DNA from: Acidobacteriota bacterium
Lineage (GTDB): Bacteria; Acidobacteriota; Terriglobia; Acidiferrales; UBA7541
DNA length: 64,000 nucleotides
Direction: 5' to 3'
Assembly (NCBI GenBank): GCA_003225315.1
Contig: QHZD01000017.1
Location: 390,973-454,972, forward strand
Shown piece by piece: positions 20,003-28,611 of this stretch. Position numbers and translations under genes: made by a program. Under the pieces are notes generated by a model that saw nothing but the letters and a program-made list of their open reading frames with translations, was not told where the DNA came from and did no database searches. Position 1 is the first letter of the stretch; each line of letters begins with the position of its first letter.

Positions 20003-20962
20003 TCAGCCGTGAAGGCCGCTCTTCTTGAGGATTTCGTTCACCGCCGAGAACGGATCCTTTTTGCGGTCCGCCACCTCCGCCGCTAATTCCGCAAGCCGCG
20101 CCTTTCCACCTGCTCCGCCCAAGGCCCGTTCAAGTAAGCGAGACTCCAGCAGTTCGATCAAGCGGTTTTTCCAATGCTCGACGTGTTTCCGTTGCCGTTG
20201 GCCGCTCGATTCAAAATGCTTTTGAAATTTCGCGACAGTTTCTGCCAACTCTTCGATGCCTTTGTTCTCCGTTGCCACGGTGCGCACAATCGGAGGATGC
20301 CAGCCGTCGCGCGGCATCACCAGTGAGAGCATGGCCATCAATTGTTGCTCCAGGCGGTCCGCGCCTTCACGATCCGCTTTGTTCAAGACAAACACGTCGC
20401 CGATCTCCATCAGCCCGGCCTTCATGTTCTGGATGTCGTCGCCGAGCCCCGGCACCAGCATCACCAGCACACAATCCGCCAGCCGCACGATGTCAATTTC
20501 ATCCTGGCCAACGCCGACCGTTTCGATCAACACGTGCTTTTTCCCAGCGGCATCCAGTAACAGCGCTACTTCCGCCGTCGCCCGAGCCAGGCCGCCGAGA
20601 AATCCGCGCGTGGCCATCGAGCGAATAAACGTTCCCGCATCGCCCGCGTGTCCCTGCATGCGAACGCGGTCACCGAGAATGGCGCCGCCCGAATACGGGC
20701 TCGTCGGATCGACGGCAATCACGCCCACTTCTTCTTTCCTCCTGCGGTGATACGCGGCCAGCCGGTCAACGAGCGTGCTTTTCCCGGTTCCTGGCGCCCC
20801 GGTGACCCCCGTAAGATAAGCTTTTCCCGTGTGTGGAAAAAGCAGCCGCAGCAGCGCTTCCGCTTCCGGCTGATGGTTTTCGATCGCCGTGATGGCGCGC
20901 GACACCGCACGTACGTCGCCCGCGCGCACGCTTTCCGCCCACTTCTCAACGGGCAGAGCCAT
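20003..20962 (-). CDS. meaB: Methylmalonyl-CoA mutase-associated GTPase MeaB/ArgK
   Basis: A 319-residue G3E-family GTPase that protects and loads adenosylcobalamin for methylmalonyl-CoA mutase. The Walker A GVTGAPGTGKSTLVDRL, the Walker B-like ETVGVGQDEIDIV and the base-recognition NKAD are present. The frame is open much further upstream, but that part is the acyl-CoA dehydrogenase gene in another frame, so the ATG at 20962 (MALPVEKWAESVRAGD) is used. The mutase itself is not in the window. The acyl-CoA dehydrogenase next door fits fatty acid or branched-chain amino acid breakdown to propionyl-CoA. Confidence 0.92.
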   Translation of the reverse strand: MALPVEKWAESVRAGDVRAVSRAITAIENHQPEAEALLRLLFPHTGKAYLTGVTGAPGTGKSTLVDRLAAYHRRRKEEVGVIAVDPTSPYSGGAILGDRVRMQGHAGDAGTFIRSMATRGFLGGLARATAEVALLLDAAGKKHVLIETVGVGQDEIDIVRLADCVLVMLVPGLGDDIQNMKAGLMEIGDVFVLNKADREGADRLEQQLMAMLSLVMPRDGWHPPIVRTVATENKGIEELAETVAKFQKHFESSGQRQRKHVEHWKNRLIELLESRLLERALGGAGGKARLAELAAEVADRKKDPFSAVNEILKKSGLHG

Positions 20963-21006
20963 ACTTTTCCTGTGGGGACTTCTCGGGAGCCAGGCGCATT
21001 TCGCTA

Positions 21007-22155
21007 TTATTTCTTGCCAAGAAGCTGGCGGGCAATCACCAATTTCTGGATTTCGCTGGTGCCTTCCCCGATGGTGCAGAGCTTCACGTCGCGGTAATAC
21101 TTCTCCGCGGGATAATCCTTGATGAAGCCGTAGCCGCCGTGAATTTGAACGCACTCGTTGGCCACCTGCACGGCGATTTCGCTGGCAAAGAGTTTCGCCA
21201 TGCTCGACTCCCGCGTGAAGCGCACGTCCTTTTTGTCCGCCAGCCACGCCGCTTGATAGACAAGCAGCCGCGCAGCTTCGACGTGTGTGGCCATATCCGC
21301 CAGTTTGAATTGTACCGATTGAAACTCGCTGATCGGCTGGCCAAACTGCTTTCGCTGCTTTGCGTACTTCGTGGCCGCTTCGAGCGCGCCTTGGGCCATA
21401 CCGAGAGCCAGCGCCGCAATCGAAATGCGCCCTCCATCCAAAATTTTCAGGCTGCCGGTGAATCCTTCACCTTCCGCCCCCAGCAGATTCTCTTGCGGCA
21501 CACGGCAGTCGTTGAAAATCACCTCGGAAGTATCGCTCGCGCGCATTCCAAGTTTGTTTTCTTTTTTCCCCGGACGAAATCCCTTCATTCCTTTTTCCAG
21601 TACGAAGGCGCTGATTCCGTGTGAGCCGTTCGATTTGTCCGTGACCGCCATGGCCACGCAATAATCGGCGTAGTGGCCGTTGGTGGTGAAGGTTTTCGCG
21701 CCGTTGAGCACCCAATGATTGCCGTCGCGCACCGCGGTCGTCCGTGTCCCGCCTGCGTCCGAACCTGCCTCCGGCTCGGTCAGCGACCATGCGCCAATGG
21801 CCTTTCCCGATGCCAGCGGCACAAGATACTTCTTCTTCTGCGCCTCGGTGCCAAACTTAAAAATATGGTTGCAGCACAGCGAATTGTGCGCGGCGACAAT
21901 CAAGCCCACCGAACCATCCACTCGCGACAGCTCTTCAATCGCCAGCGCGTATTCGACATAACCGAGCCCCGCGCCGCCGTATTGTTCCGGAAAAATGACG
22001 CCAAGCAGGCCCATCTCCGCGAGCTTCGGCATGATCTCCATCGGGAAGTGAGACGCTTCATCCCACTCCATCACGTGCGGAGCGATTTCCCCTTCGGCGA
22101 ATTCCCGCACACTGCGGCGTAGCTGCTGCTGTTCTTCAGTGAAACTGAATTCCAC
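21007..22155 (-). CDS. Acyl-CoA dehydrogenase
   Basis: A FAD-dependent dehydrogenase (382 residues from GTG at 22155, giving [18 protein letters not shown], the usual N-terminus). A TTG 42 bases earlier is also possible. [15 protein letters not shown] binds FAD and substrate, [20 protein letters not shown] is the second family signature, and [17 protein letters not shown] holds the catalytic Glu. The protein belongs to the short/medium-chain type (BCAD/SCAD-like). Its neighbour meaB suggests butyryl- or branched-chain acyl-CoA oxidation. The preceding M2 peptidase pseudogene ends 79 bases away. Confidence 0.9.
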   Translation of the reverse strand: MEFSFTEEQQQLRRSVREFAEGEIAPHVMEWDEASHFPMEIMPKLAEMGLLGVIFPEQYGGAGLGYVEYALAIEELSRVDGSVGLIVAAHNSLCCNHIFKFGTEAQKKKYLVPLASGKAIGAWSLTEPEAGSDAGGTRTTAVRDGNHWVLNGAKTFTTNGHYADYCVAMAVTDKSNGSHGISAFVLEKGMKGFRPGKKENKLGMRASDTSEVIFNDCRVPQENLLGAEGEGFTGSLKILDGGRISIAALALGMAQGALEAATKYAKQRKQFGQPISEFQSVQFKLADMATHVEAARLLVYQAAWLADKKDVRFTRESSMAKLFASEIAVQVANECVQIHGGYGFIKDYPAEKYYRDVKLCTIGEGTSEIQKLVIARQLLGKK

Positions 22156-22233
22156 GGTCTCCTCAGCAGTCCATTGCGGTTGGCAATAAACAGACAAAAC
22201 TTTTGCTTATTTTATGATTCTACACGACCGCGG

Positions 22234-22931
22234 CTACCAGCCCACGGCGTAATGGTTGGCTTTGTTCTGTTCGTCAAGCCAGGTTTTCAGCGGCGCGAAG
22301 TAGTCCGCCAGCGCGGAGGCATCCATCTGCTTCTCCCCTGTCAGCGCCTCCAGGGCTTCCGGCCAAGGCTTGCTCTGCCCCATTGTCAGCATCTTGTTCA
22401 ACTTCTCTCCGGCGGCTTTGTTTCCGTAAATCGAGCAGCGATGCAGCGGTCCGCTGTAACCCGCCTTGCGGCAAAGTGCGCGTTGAAACTGGAATTGCAA
22501 AATACGCGCCAGGAAATACCTCATGTAAGGCGTATTCGATGGCACATGGTATTTGGCGCCGGGATCGAAGTCAGCTTCCGTGCGCTCCACGGGCGGCATA
22601 TCTCCGGCGGCAGTGTGAGCTTGTCAAATTCGTGCGCCTTCTTGGACATCTCCGCGCTGAAAGTGTTCAGCTCCTGGTTGGCCTCCGCCGCGATCTGCTC
22701 CGTATCATCGGTAATGAAATTCTCCTCCACCCACGAAGCCCTCTGCGCCTTGTTTGTGCGGCCAAAGAGCCGACTTTCCGCATTTTCGAGAAACCGGCGC
22801 GCTCTGACCACGGTCGGGCTACCTTTATCCATGGAATATTGGGGTAATTGATCTTGCGCCATTACAACGCACACGACGACCGCGAACGTCAAAACGAACG
22901 GGTGCATCCAGCTTCGCTTCGAAAAGTTCAC
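22234..22931 (-). pseudogene. M2-family peptidyl-dipeptidase (ACE-like) with large internal deletion
   Basis: The N-terminal 100 residues (GTG at 22931, signal peptide HPFVLTFAVVVCVVMAQ, then RARRFLENAESRLF and [15 protein letters not shown]) match the start of bacterial ACE-like peptidases. At about 22600 the frame changes, and the sequence continues with [20 protein letters not shown] and ends 120 residues later, which is the normal C-terminus. About 400-450 central residues, including the HExxH zinc site, are missing. The ltaE stop and this start overlap as GTGA. The product would be inactive. An assembly collapse is possible but no long repeat is visible at the junction. Confidence 0.8.
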
Positions 22932-24052
22932 GCTCCCGCCTTTTGCGTCCTGGCAACGACTTCCTTCAACACTACGAGCGCTCGTTCGATCCCCGCCTTG
23001 TCTACGTCGCAGTGCGTAACGACGCGTACCGAGTGCAGCGCCGTATCCTGCGCCCACACGCCGTGCGGATGAAGCGCGTCGCACAACTCCACCGCCGTTT
23101 TTCCTGTCTTCGAGCAATCAAAAATCACAATGTTCGAACGGACTCTCTTCGGATCGATGCTAAGCCCCGGAATTTCCGCGATTCCTTCCGCCAGCCGTTT
23201 GGCATTTTCGTGATCGATGTGCAACCGCGCGGGAGACTTCTCCAGGGCGATCAAGCCCGCCGCTGCGATCACCCCCGCCTGCCGCATGCCCCCGCCGAAC
23301 ATCTTCCGGTAGATGCGTGCCTTCTCCATGAACGCTTTTGTGCCCGCAATCATCGATCCCACCGGCGCGCCCAACCCCTTCGACAGACAAAACATCACCG
23401 AATCCACTTTTCGCGTCATCACCGCTACGTGGTCCCCCAGCGCCGTCGCCGCATTAAAAATTCGCGCCCCATCCAGATGCACCTTCAACCCCATCTTATG
23501 CGCATGATCACAAATCTCTTCCACCTGCGCCGTCGGATAAACCGTCCCGCCAGCCATGTTGTTCGTATTTTCCAGGCACACCAGCGCCGTCTGCGAATCG
23601 TAATAAATCTTTGGCCGGATGACCGCTTCGATCTCCTTCCACTTCAGAATCCCATCTTCTCCTCGCGCCACTCGCGGCATGCAGCCCGCAATCGCTGACA
23701 TCGACGCCAACTCATACAAATTCACATGGCTTCGCTCTTCGCAAATCACCTCGTTGCCGTGATGCGTCCACACTTTGATGGCGATGAGATTCCCCATGCA
23801 CCCCGTGGGCACAAACAGCGCCGCCTCTTTCCCAAAGATCTCCGCCGCCCGCTTTTCCAACCGATTAACCGTCGGATCCTCTCCGTAAACGTCGTCGCCG
23901 ACTTCCGCCTCCGCCATGGCGCGCCGCATCTCGGGCGTGGGCCGCGTCACCGTGTCGCTTCGCAGGTCCACCACTCCTTCCGGAATCTTCCCCGCCTCCG
24001 CCACTTGATCTGGATCCACTCTCTGATTCCCCTTCGCCACGGTGTAACTCAT
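22928..24052 (-). CDS. ltaE: Low-specificity L-threonine aldolase
   Basis: A 374-residue PLP enzyme that cleaves L-threonine or L-allo-threonine to glycine and acetaldehyde. [18 protein letters not shown] and [15 protein letters not shown] are classic LtaE motifs. [15 protein letters not shown] holds the PLP-contacting Asp and Arg, and [13 protein letters not shown] the Schiff-base Lys. The length and all catalytic positions look normal. It has a short Lys/Asp N-terminal extension before the first motif. hemW lies 55 bases upstream; the gap holds a copy of the repeated CTCTGTG-type motif. Confidence 0.93.
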   Translation of the reverse strand: MSYTVAKGNQRVDPDQVAEAGKIPEGVVDLRSDTVTRPTPEMRRAMAEAEVGDDVYGEDPTVNRLEKRAAEIFGKEAALFVPTGCMGNLIAIKVWTHHGNEVICEERSHVNLYELASMSAIAGCMPRVARGEDGILKWKEIEAVIRPKIYYDSQTALVCLENTNNMAGGTVYPTAQVEEICDHAHKMGLKVHLDGARIFNAATALGDHVAVMTRKVDSVMFCLSKGLGAPVGSMIAGTKAFMEKARIYRKMFGGGMRQAGVIAAAGLIALEKSPARLHIDHENAKRLAEGIAEIPGLSIDPKRVRSNIVIFDCSKTGKTAVELCDALHPHGVWAQDTALHSVRVVTHCDVDKAGIERALVVLKEVVARTQKAGA

Positions 24053-24067
24053 GTTCTTCTCCGCCTC

Positions 24068-24102
24068 TGTGCCCTCTGCGTCTCTGCGTTTAGAGCTCCT
24101 CT
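24068..24102. repeat. CTCTGTG-type intergenic repeat, copy 1
   Basis: CTCTGTGCCCTCTGCGTCTC and a following CTGCGTTTAGAG lie between ltaE and hemW. Similar strings occur near 35670, 40840, 41070 and 57275, all outside genes. The function is unknown. Confidence 0.6.
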
Positions 24103-24107
24103 GTTTT

Positions 24108-25346
24108 CTACCTCATCAATTCCACAAAAACTTCATTTGAAACACTCAGCTTCTCCGGAGCCAGCCGTACTACGCTGCCTTCCCGCTCCACCAATCCCGC
24201 CGATGCAATGCGCTCGAATCGCGCTCCCAGCGTTACTCCATACTCCCGCTCAATCCTCGCAAGATCGATCCCATCCAACTGCCGCAACCCAAGAAACAAT
24301 TCCTCTTCCAGCGCGCCATCCGCCGTCAGCTTTTCCTGCTGTTCCACCGGCAATCGCCCGCTCTGCACTGCGGCCACATAAGCCGCCGCATCGTGCGCAT
24401 TCGCCCACCGCTCCGTCCCTGAAAACGAATGCGCTCCCGCCCCAAATCCCAGATAAGGTTCGCGCCGCCAATATTTCAGGTTATGCCGCGATTCAAATCC
24501 CGGCTTCGCCCAGTTCGAAATCTCGTAGTGATGGTAACCCGCCGCCTCAAGCGCCTTCTGCGCCATCTCATAAAACTCCGCCATTTCATCTTCGCTCGGC
24601 ACGGCCCCTGCGCTGTACCTGCCTCCGCCCTGCAGCAATTCCTTGCCGAGCCGGCTGCCCTCATCAATCTCCAGCAAATAAACGGAGACGTGCTCCGGAG
24701 CCAGCCCCGCCAATTCGTCCAGCGATTGCCGCCAGCTTTCTTTCGTCTGGTGTGGCAACCCTGCAATCAAATCAAAGCTGACATTCCGAATCCCCGCCGC
24801 GCGCAGCATCGGCACCGCCCGGTAAATATCCGCCCGCCGGTGCAACCGGCCCGCCGCGATCAATTCCTTGTCCGCAAACGACTGCAACCCAATGCTCACG
24901 CGGTTAATTCCGGCCCGCACCCATGCCGCCGCCTTCTCAGCCTCAACCGTCTCCGAGTCCGCCTCCAGCGTCACCTCCATCAAGTCCGCGCGAGTGCTTT
25001 TGTATCGCCCGCCTTCTGAGGCGGGCCGCCGGCCAAACGATACCCGAATCGTATCCAAAATCCTTTCCAAATGAGCCGGATCAAGCAGGCTCGGCGTCCC
25101 CCCACCAACGTAAACCGTGTCCACTACGCCTTCGTGGCACAGCCACTCTTGGCTGTGCGCCTTTTCTGCCAAGTCCTCACCTATCCCAGCCGCCCGCAGC
25201 AAATCCCGATGCTTCCGTATCTCCTGGCAAACCGCTTCCACATACGGCGCAAACCTGCTGCTGGCCACGACTCCCGTATGAAAATTACAGTAGGTACACT
25301 TCGTCTGGCAGAACGGCACTTGCACGTAAATCCCAAGCTCCCTCAT
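24108..25346 (-). CDS. hemW: HemW-like radical SAM protein with two repeat-derived insertions
   Basis: A 412-residue radical SAM protein of the HemW (heme chaperone, formerly 'HemN-like') family. [19 protein letters not shown] carries the CxxxCxxC cluster, [11 protein letters not shown] the GGE-like SAM site, and [11 protein letters not shown] the next strand. HemW-type [18 protein letters not shown] is present. Two stretches are foreign: AHSQEWLCH (about residues 62-70) comes from a palindrome identical in type to the REP array near 45 kb, and [17 protein letters not shown] (about 107-123) spans another palindrome. Both keep the frame. The insertions lie in loops beside core motifs; the protein is probably still folded. 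Confidence 0.88.
   Translation of the reverse strand: MRELGIYVQVPFCQTKCTYCNFHTGVVASSRFAPYVEAVCQEIRKHRDLLRAAGIGEDLAEKAHSQEWLCHEGVVDTVYVGGGTPSLLDPAHLERILDTIRVSFGRRPASEGGRYKSTRADLMEVTLEADSETVEAEKAAAWVRAGINRVSIGLQSFADKELIAAGRLHRRADIYRAVPMLRAAGIRNVSFDLIAGLPHQTKESWRQSLDELAGLAPEHVSVYLLEIDEGSRLGKELLQGGGRYSAGAVPSEDEMAEFYEMAQKALEAAGYHHYEISNWAKPGFESRHNLKYWRREPYLGFGAGAHSFSGTERWANAHDAAAYVAAVQSGRLPVEQQEKLTADGALEEELFLGLRQLDGIDLARIEREYGVTLGARFERIASAGLVEREGSVVRLAPEKLSVSNEVFVELMR
25007..25026. repeat. Palindrome inserted in hemW (GCCCGCC/GGCGGGC)
   Basis: GCCCGCC (25007-25013) and GGCGGGC (25020-25026) form a perfect 7-bp stem with the loop TTCTGA. It encodes part of the extra loop before the EVTLEAD strand. 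A similarly built palindrome (CAGGCC-TTCT-GGCCTG) lies at 35701. Confidence 0.75.
25134..25158. repeat. REP-type palindrome inserted in hemW
   Basis: GCACAGCC (25137-25144) and GGCTGTGC (25151-25158) form an 8-bp stem, preceded by GTG. The core is the same as the palindromes of the RAYT-associated array at 44.9-46.4 kb, with one or two loop changes. It is read in frame as HSQEWLCH by hemW. Confidence 0.88.
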
Positions 25347-25411
25347 CGCACAAAAACTCTAGCACACCCCCGCCTCAATTCAGGCAAGTCGAATCCATGG
25401 ATAAGGAATTC

Positions 25412-25858
25412 CTACAGCGAGACTCTCTCGGCAAAGAAGCAGACATCCCGAATACCCGTCTTGCTGATTTCGTCCAGGACCCGTTGGATGTCGCCATACC
25501 TTGCGCGAGCATCGGCACGGACATAAACCTTCCGATCCGCTCCATTCTTAATGCTCTCTCGGATCCGATCCGGCAGTTCGTCCACTGCGATCACAGTATT
25601 GCCATAAAAAATCCTGCCGTCCCGCCGAACGCTAACGATTTGCGCGTCTTCTCTTACAGCCCTGAGCATTGCGCTGGCATACCGACTTCGCGGTAGCTCC
25701 GGGCCCGAGCTTTGGCGCGGTGTAACACCAGGAACGATCATAAAAATAATAAGCAGTGCAAGGTTGACCGCTACGAAAGGATAGACGTCAATCCTCCAAT
25801 AAATCTTGTTGGGCCATTTGGCCGCTGTCCTTTTCCAGCCGTGGTATCCGCTCTTCAT
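25412..25858 (-). CDS. ExbD/TolR-like biopolymer transport protein
   Basis: A 148-residue protein with one membrane segment (about 27-44, YPFVAVNLALLIIFMIV) and a periplasmic ExbD/TolR domain ending in RKVYVRADARARYGDIQRVLDEISKTG, the best-kept part of the family. ExbD partners with ExbB and TonB to energise outer-membrane transport. No exbB or tonB is adjacent, so it is an orphan copy. The cytoplasmic N-terminus of 26 residues is rich in Lys and Trp. The usual N-terminal Asp of the membrane helix is not obvious. Confidence 0.8.
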   Translation of the reverse strand: MKSGYHGWKRTAAKWPNKIYWRIDVYPFVAVNLALLIIFMIVPGVTPRQSSGPELPRSRYASAMLRAVREDAQIVSVRRDGRIFYGNTVIAVDELPDRIRESIKNGADRKVYVRADARARYGDIQRVLDEISKTGIRDVCFFAERVSL

Positions 25859-26061
25859 AATGCCGCCTCGCAGACTGAAGCTCCTGTGTTGGACCTTCGC
25901 GCCTCACCAGACTACCTGGTCGTGCTCCCGGCTCTTCGCACCTTACAAGTCTTAGACACCGGCGGCAGAGGACTCGGTCACCTCCCAACGCGATCCGACC
26001 CACCAGTCAAGGGTCTTAACTCCCATTCTTTCAGTATGTTAATTCTCTGAGTAAATTCTCC

Positions 26062-26144
26062 TTGCTTATATCTATCAAGCGTGTATAATATCGTTAGGTA
26101 GTTTTGTGGCTTATCCGCTGCGGCAGCGCGTCTGCCGTTTTTTT
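26062..26144 (+). ncRNA. Candidate very short transcript with own promoter and terminator
   Basis: TTGCTT (26062-26067), a 16-base spacer and a perfect TATAAT (26084-26089) predict a start near 26096. A terminator hairpin CGGCAG/CTGCCG (26121-26126 and 26132-26137) with T7 (26138-26144) follows directly. The RNA would be about 45-50 nt with no ORF. A second unit of the same design is at 40700-40779. Confidence 0.45.
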
Positions 26145-26250
26145 ATGCTCGATCGCCTCTTCTTCCCGGCTAGCTTCTCTCAAGTCCACGACCTGTAAGA
26201 AGCAGCACGATTCTGCACAATTTTAGGGCAATGTAAGTTCCTTCAGAATC

Positions 26251-26334
26251 AACACTTGCGAAAGTGTATCAAAAGAAAGGATTTCAACTTCCTTTAGAAT
26301 GAACACTTGATGAAAAACAGGGGAGGGGGGAGGG
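26251..26334. repeat. Twin AACACTT plus G-tract element, copy A
   Basis: AACACTT occurs at 26251-26257 and 26302-26308, both after AGAAT(C/G). A G-rich tract (GGGGAGGGGGGAGGG) begins 12 bases after the second copy. The same order and 12-base spacing are seen at 62742-62840. Confidence 0.55.
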
Positions 26335-26367
26335 TCTAGCTATCTGGCCAACGTGCTCCTCTAGGAC

Positions 26368-26763
26368 TCAGCAGGCCACAACCTTCACTTGCAGCAGTCG
26401 CTCGCGGGGACCATCAAACTCGCAGAAGAAAACGCCCTGCCAGCGTCCCAGCGCCAACTTGCCGCCTTCGACGTGAATGACTTGACTCGCACCCACAAGC
26501 ACGGACTTTACGTGGGAGTCCGAGTTGCCCTCGCTGTGCCGGTACGGCCCCGCCGCTGGAACCAGCCGGTCCAGCGCTCCTTCGATATCGCGCGCGACAT
26601 CCGGGTCCGCACATTCATTGATGGTAATCGCCGCCGTGGTATGCGGCACGTACAAATAGCAAATGCCGTTACTCACGCCGGACGACGCGACAACTTTCTG
26701 CACTTGTGCGGTCACATCCACAAGCTGCGTGCGACGGACTGTTTTCACGCTCAGCGTTTGCAA
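26368..26763 (-). CDS. YjbQ family protein (UPF0047)
   Basis: A 131-residue YjbQ/UPF0047 protein. YLYVPHTTAAITINECADPDV and HVEGGKLALGRWQGVFFCEFDGPR are the family's signature stretches, with conserved His, Glu and Asp residues that may bind metal. E. coli YjbQ has weak thiamine-phosphate synthase activity; the true role is unknown. The start is TTG with GAGAGGA in front. It is a single gene downstream of bshC, ending before the 25.9-26.4 kb intergenic region. Confidence 0.9.
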   Translation of the reverse strand: MQTLSVKTVRRTQLVDVTAQVQKVVASSGVSNGICYLYVPHTTAAITINECADPDVARDIEGALDRLVPAAGPYRHSEGNSDSHVKSVLVGASQVIHVEGGKLALGRWQGVFFCEFDGPRERLLQVKVVAC

Positions 26764-26829
26764 GGAATCCTCTCCCCCGAGCGCAGGATTCTAGCATGCG
26801 GCAATTAGAAGCGCGGCGGAGGCGTTTTT

Positions 26830-26905
26830 TGTAGGGGCGCAGCGTGCTGCGCCCTGTCTGGCGAAAAATAGCGCAAAATGTCATTCCGAGCGCAGCGAGG
26901 AATCT
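26830..26905. repeat. GGGCGCAGC palindrome followed by a second short repeat
   Basis: GTAGGGGCGCAGCGTGCTGC starts at 26831 and continues as GCCC, an almost perfect palindrome. It matches 41920-41943. It is followed at 26880 by CATTCCGAGCGCAGCGAGGA, an imperfect inverted repeat. This is the only content of the gap between yjbQ and bshC. Confidence 0.7.
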
Positions 26906-26938
26906 GCTTTTATTTATTGCCAACGAGGATTCACAAAA

Positions 26939-28552
26939 CTACGGAACCTGAATGATAAAGTGATGCCCGATTTTCTTTCCTGTCGAATGTTTTTGCAATT
27001 CCGTCAGCCCGCCCGCTCCCCAGCGGGCCAGGAACGGCAGCAGGCACAGTTCCCGCTCCTGTGGACCTTTGTGTGGATACAAAAGCGATTCCAGGTAGCG
27101 CTCGTGCTCCGAAAGCAATCCGGTTTTCTGGTCCTGTGCGCGGCCCGCTTTGCGGCGCAGCTTGTCGATGTGATACTCGATTCTCTTCCGCGCGCGTTCG
27201 ACTGTGCCCTTTAGCGTTGGGTCGAGCTTCTGGATCTGCTTGCCAAGCTCCGTCAGCATCTTGGCGATTTGCTTCTGGTTGCGCTCAAAAGTTTTCGACA
27301 AAGAGCCTGGTACCGATTGCCGCTCCATTTTGTGCCGCAAGCCCTGCGACCCAGCCCAGACGTCTTCAACGCTCAATCCATAGCGTCTCAAGAGTTTGTC
27401 GGCTTTCGCGTCCACCAGCGTGAATCCCGCGCGCGGCAGGATCACCGGCATCCTTCCGAGCAGGTGACGGTACACCACCTCCGATTGAGCAAAATACGCG
27501 ATCTCCGCCGGGCCCGCAATATACGCCGCTGTGGGCAGCAGGTAATCCTGCACCACCGGCCGAAAGAGCGCATTGGGACTGAATTTCTCCGGCTCGATGT
27601 GCGTCTTGTGCACCAGCTCCTCGCGCTCCCAAGTTTTCTCGCCGGACTGAAATTTTCCCGCGCTGGCAGTCACAACGTGCCGTCCGACTTCATCCATTCG
27701 GAAAAGCAACGTGCTCCGCGCCGTCACTTTGACCTGCGCATCAAATCCCGCACGGTCCAAATCTTTCCCGCGCTGAAGAAGTTTTTCGTTCAGCTCATCG
27801 CGTTCCGCAAGCGCGTGCTGGTAGAGCGGCGCCGCCACCTTATGCAGGCCGTCATCGAGCGGGTCCATCAAGACCAGGCCGTGCTGTGCGAAAAGGCGCG
27901 CAAAAAGCTTGCCGAAGGCGCTGCCGTACGTTTCTTCCGGCCGGTAACTCTCCACCAGGTATTGCGCGAGCAAGTCGCTGCCCTGGTTCGCCAGCAACTC
28001 CGCGGCTTCACGCACAAGAGGCTCGATCTGTGCGCCGAGCGGAATCTGTCCCACTGGCCGCGCTGTCTCCGTCATTTGGGGCAATTCAAAACGCACCAGT
28101 TTTCCCTTGTCGAACCAAGTTGTGTGTCGGACCTCGTCGAGATCGTGGTCTTCCGTGGCCATCCAAAAGATAGGCACGGCCGGAGTTCCGCCGCGCGTCA
28201 ACTCCTCTGCGATCTGAATGGCGGTCAGCGCCTTATAAACGGAATACGACGGCCCGCTGAATAGTCCCACCTGCTGTCCGGACACAACGGCTACGGCGCC
28301 CTTTTCAAACCGGTCCAGGTTGGACTGCGTTTCCGGCCCTGCTCCAAGCGCGATGTTTTGTCTGCGAAGAACGGAGATCACTTCTGCTCGCCTGTCATCT
28401 GGATAGTCCAGCTTTCGCGTTGCGCGAGTCACGGCAGTCAAGGCGGGCGGATGAAAGTAGAATGACTTCACCTTTTCAAAGTGATCCAGGTATTCAAGAA
28501 AGAGCTTCGGTTGATGAGGAACCTGGCGGAAGGCAAGCGGGCGACAATCCAT
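26939..28552 (-). CDS. bshC: Bacillithiol biosynthesis cysteine-adding enzyme BshC
   Basis: BshC (537 residues) completes bacillithiol synthesis by adding cysteine to glucosaminyl-malate. The N-terminal nucleotidyltransferase-like fold contains VVSGQQVGLFSGPSYSVYKALTAIQ and PIFWMATEDHDLDEV, the two most diagnostic BshC motifs. A long coiled coil (about 430-490) follows, as in the known fold. Its presence suggests the organism uses bacillithiol rather than glutathione; bshA and bshB are not in the window. It is followed by a 59-base gap from the aldolase gene upstream. Confidence 0.95.
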   Translation of the reverse strand: MDCRPLAFRQVPHQPKLFLEYLDHFEKVKSFYFHPPALTAVTRATRKLDYPDDRRAEVISVLRRQNIALGAGPETQSNLDRFEKGAVAVVSGQQVGLFSGPSYSVYKALTAIQIAEELTRGGTPAVPIFWMATEDHDLDEVRHTTWFDKGKLVRFELPQMTETARPVGQIPLGAQIEPLVREAAELLANQGSDLLAQYLVESYRPEETYGSAFGKLFARLFAQHGLVLMDPLDDGLHKVAAPLYQHALAERDELNEKLLQRGKDLDRAGFDAQVKVTARSTLLFRMDEVGRHVVTASAGKFQSGEKTWEREELVHKTHIEPEKFSPNALFRPVVQDYLLPTAAYIAGPAEIAYFAQSEVVYRHLLGRMPVILPRAGFTLVDAKADKLLRRYGLSVEDVWAGSQGLRHKMERQSVPGSLSKTFERNQKQIAKMLTELGKQIQKLDPTLKGTVERARKRIEYHIDKLRRKAGRAQDQKTGLLSEHERYLESLLYPHKGPQERELCLLPFLARWGAGGLTELQKHSTGKKIGHHFIIQVP

Positions 28553-28611
28553 GAGCGGTTAGATGAACCTCGCAAGAAAACGTCTCATCAATTCAGCCTG
28601 ATTGCCTGAAA

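Larger units (their letters stand above)
25859..26367. other. 508-bp intergenic region
   Basis: No gene was found. It holds a promoter followed at once by a terminator (26062-26144) and a repeated G-rich element (26251-26334). The remaining sequence, 25859-26060, shows nothing recognisable. Confidence 0.6.

Noticed and set aside
20963-21247. Upstream extension of meaB
   Set aside because: The 95 extra residues are the acyl-CoA dehydrogenase gene in another frame and are Arg-rich.
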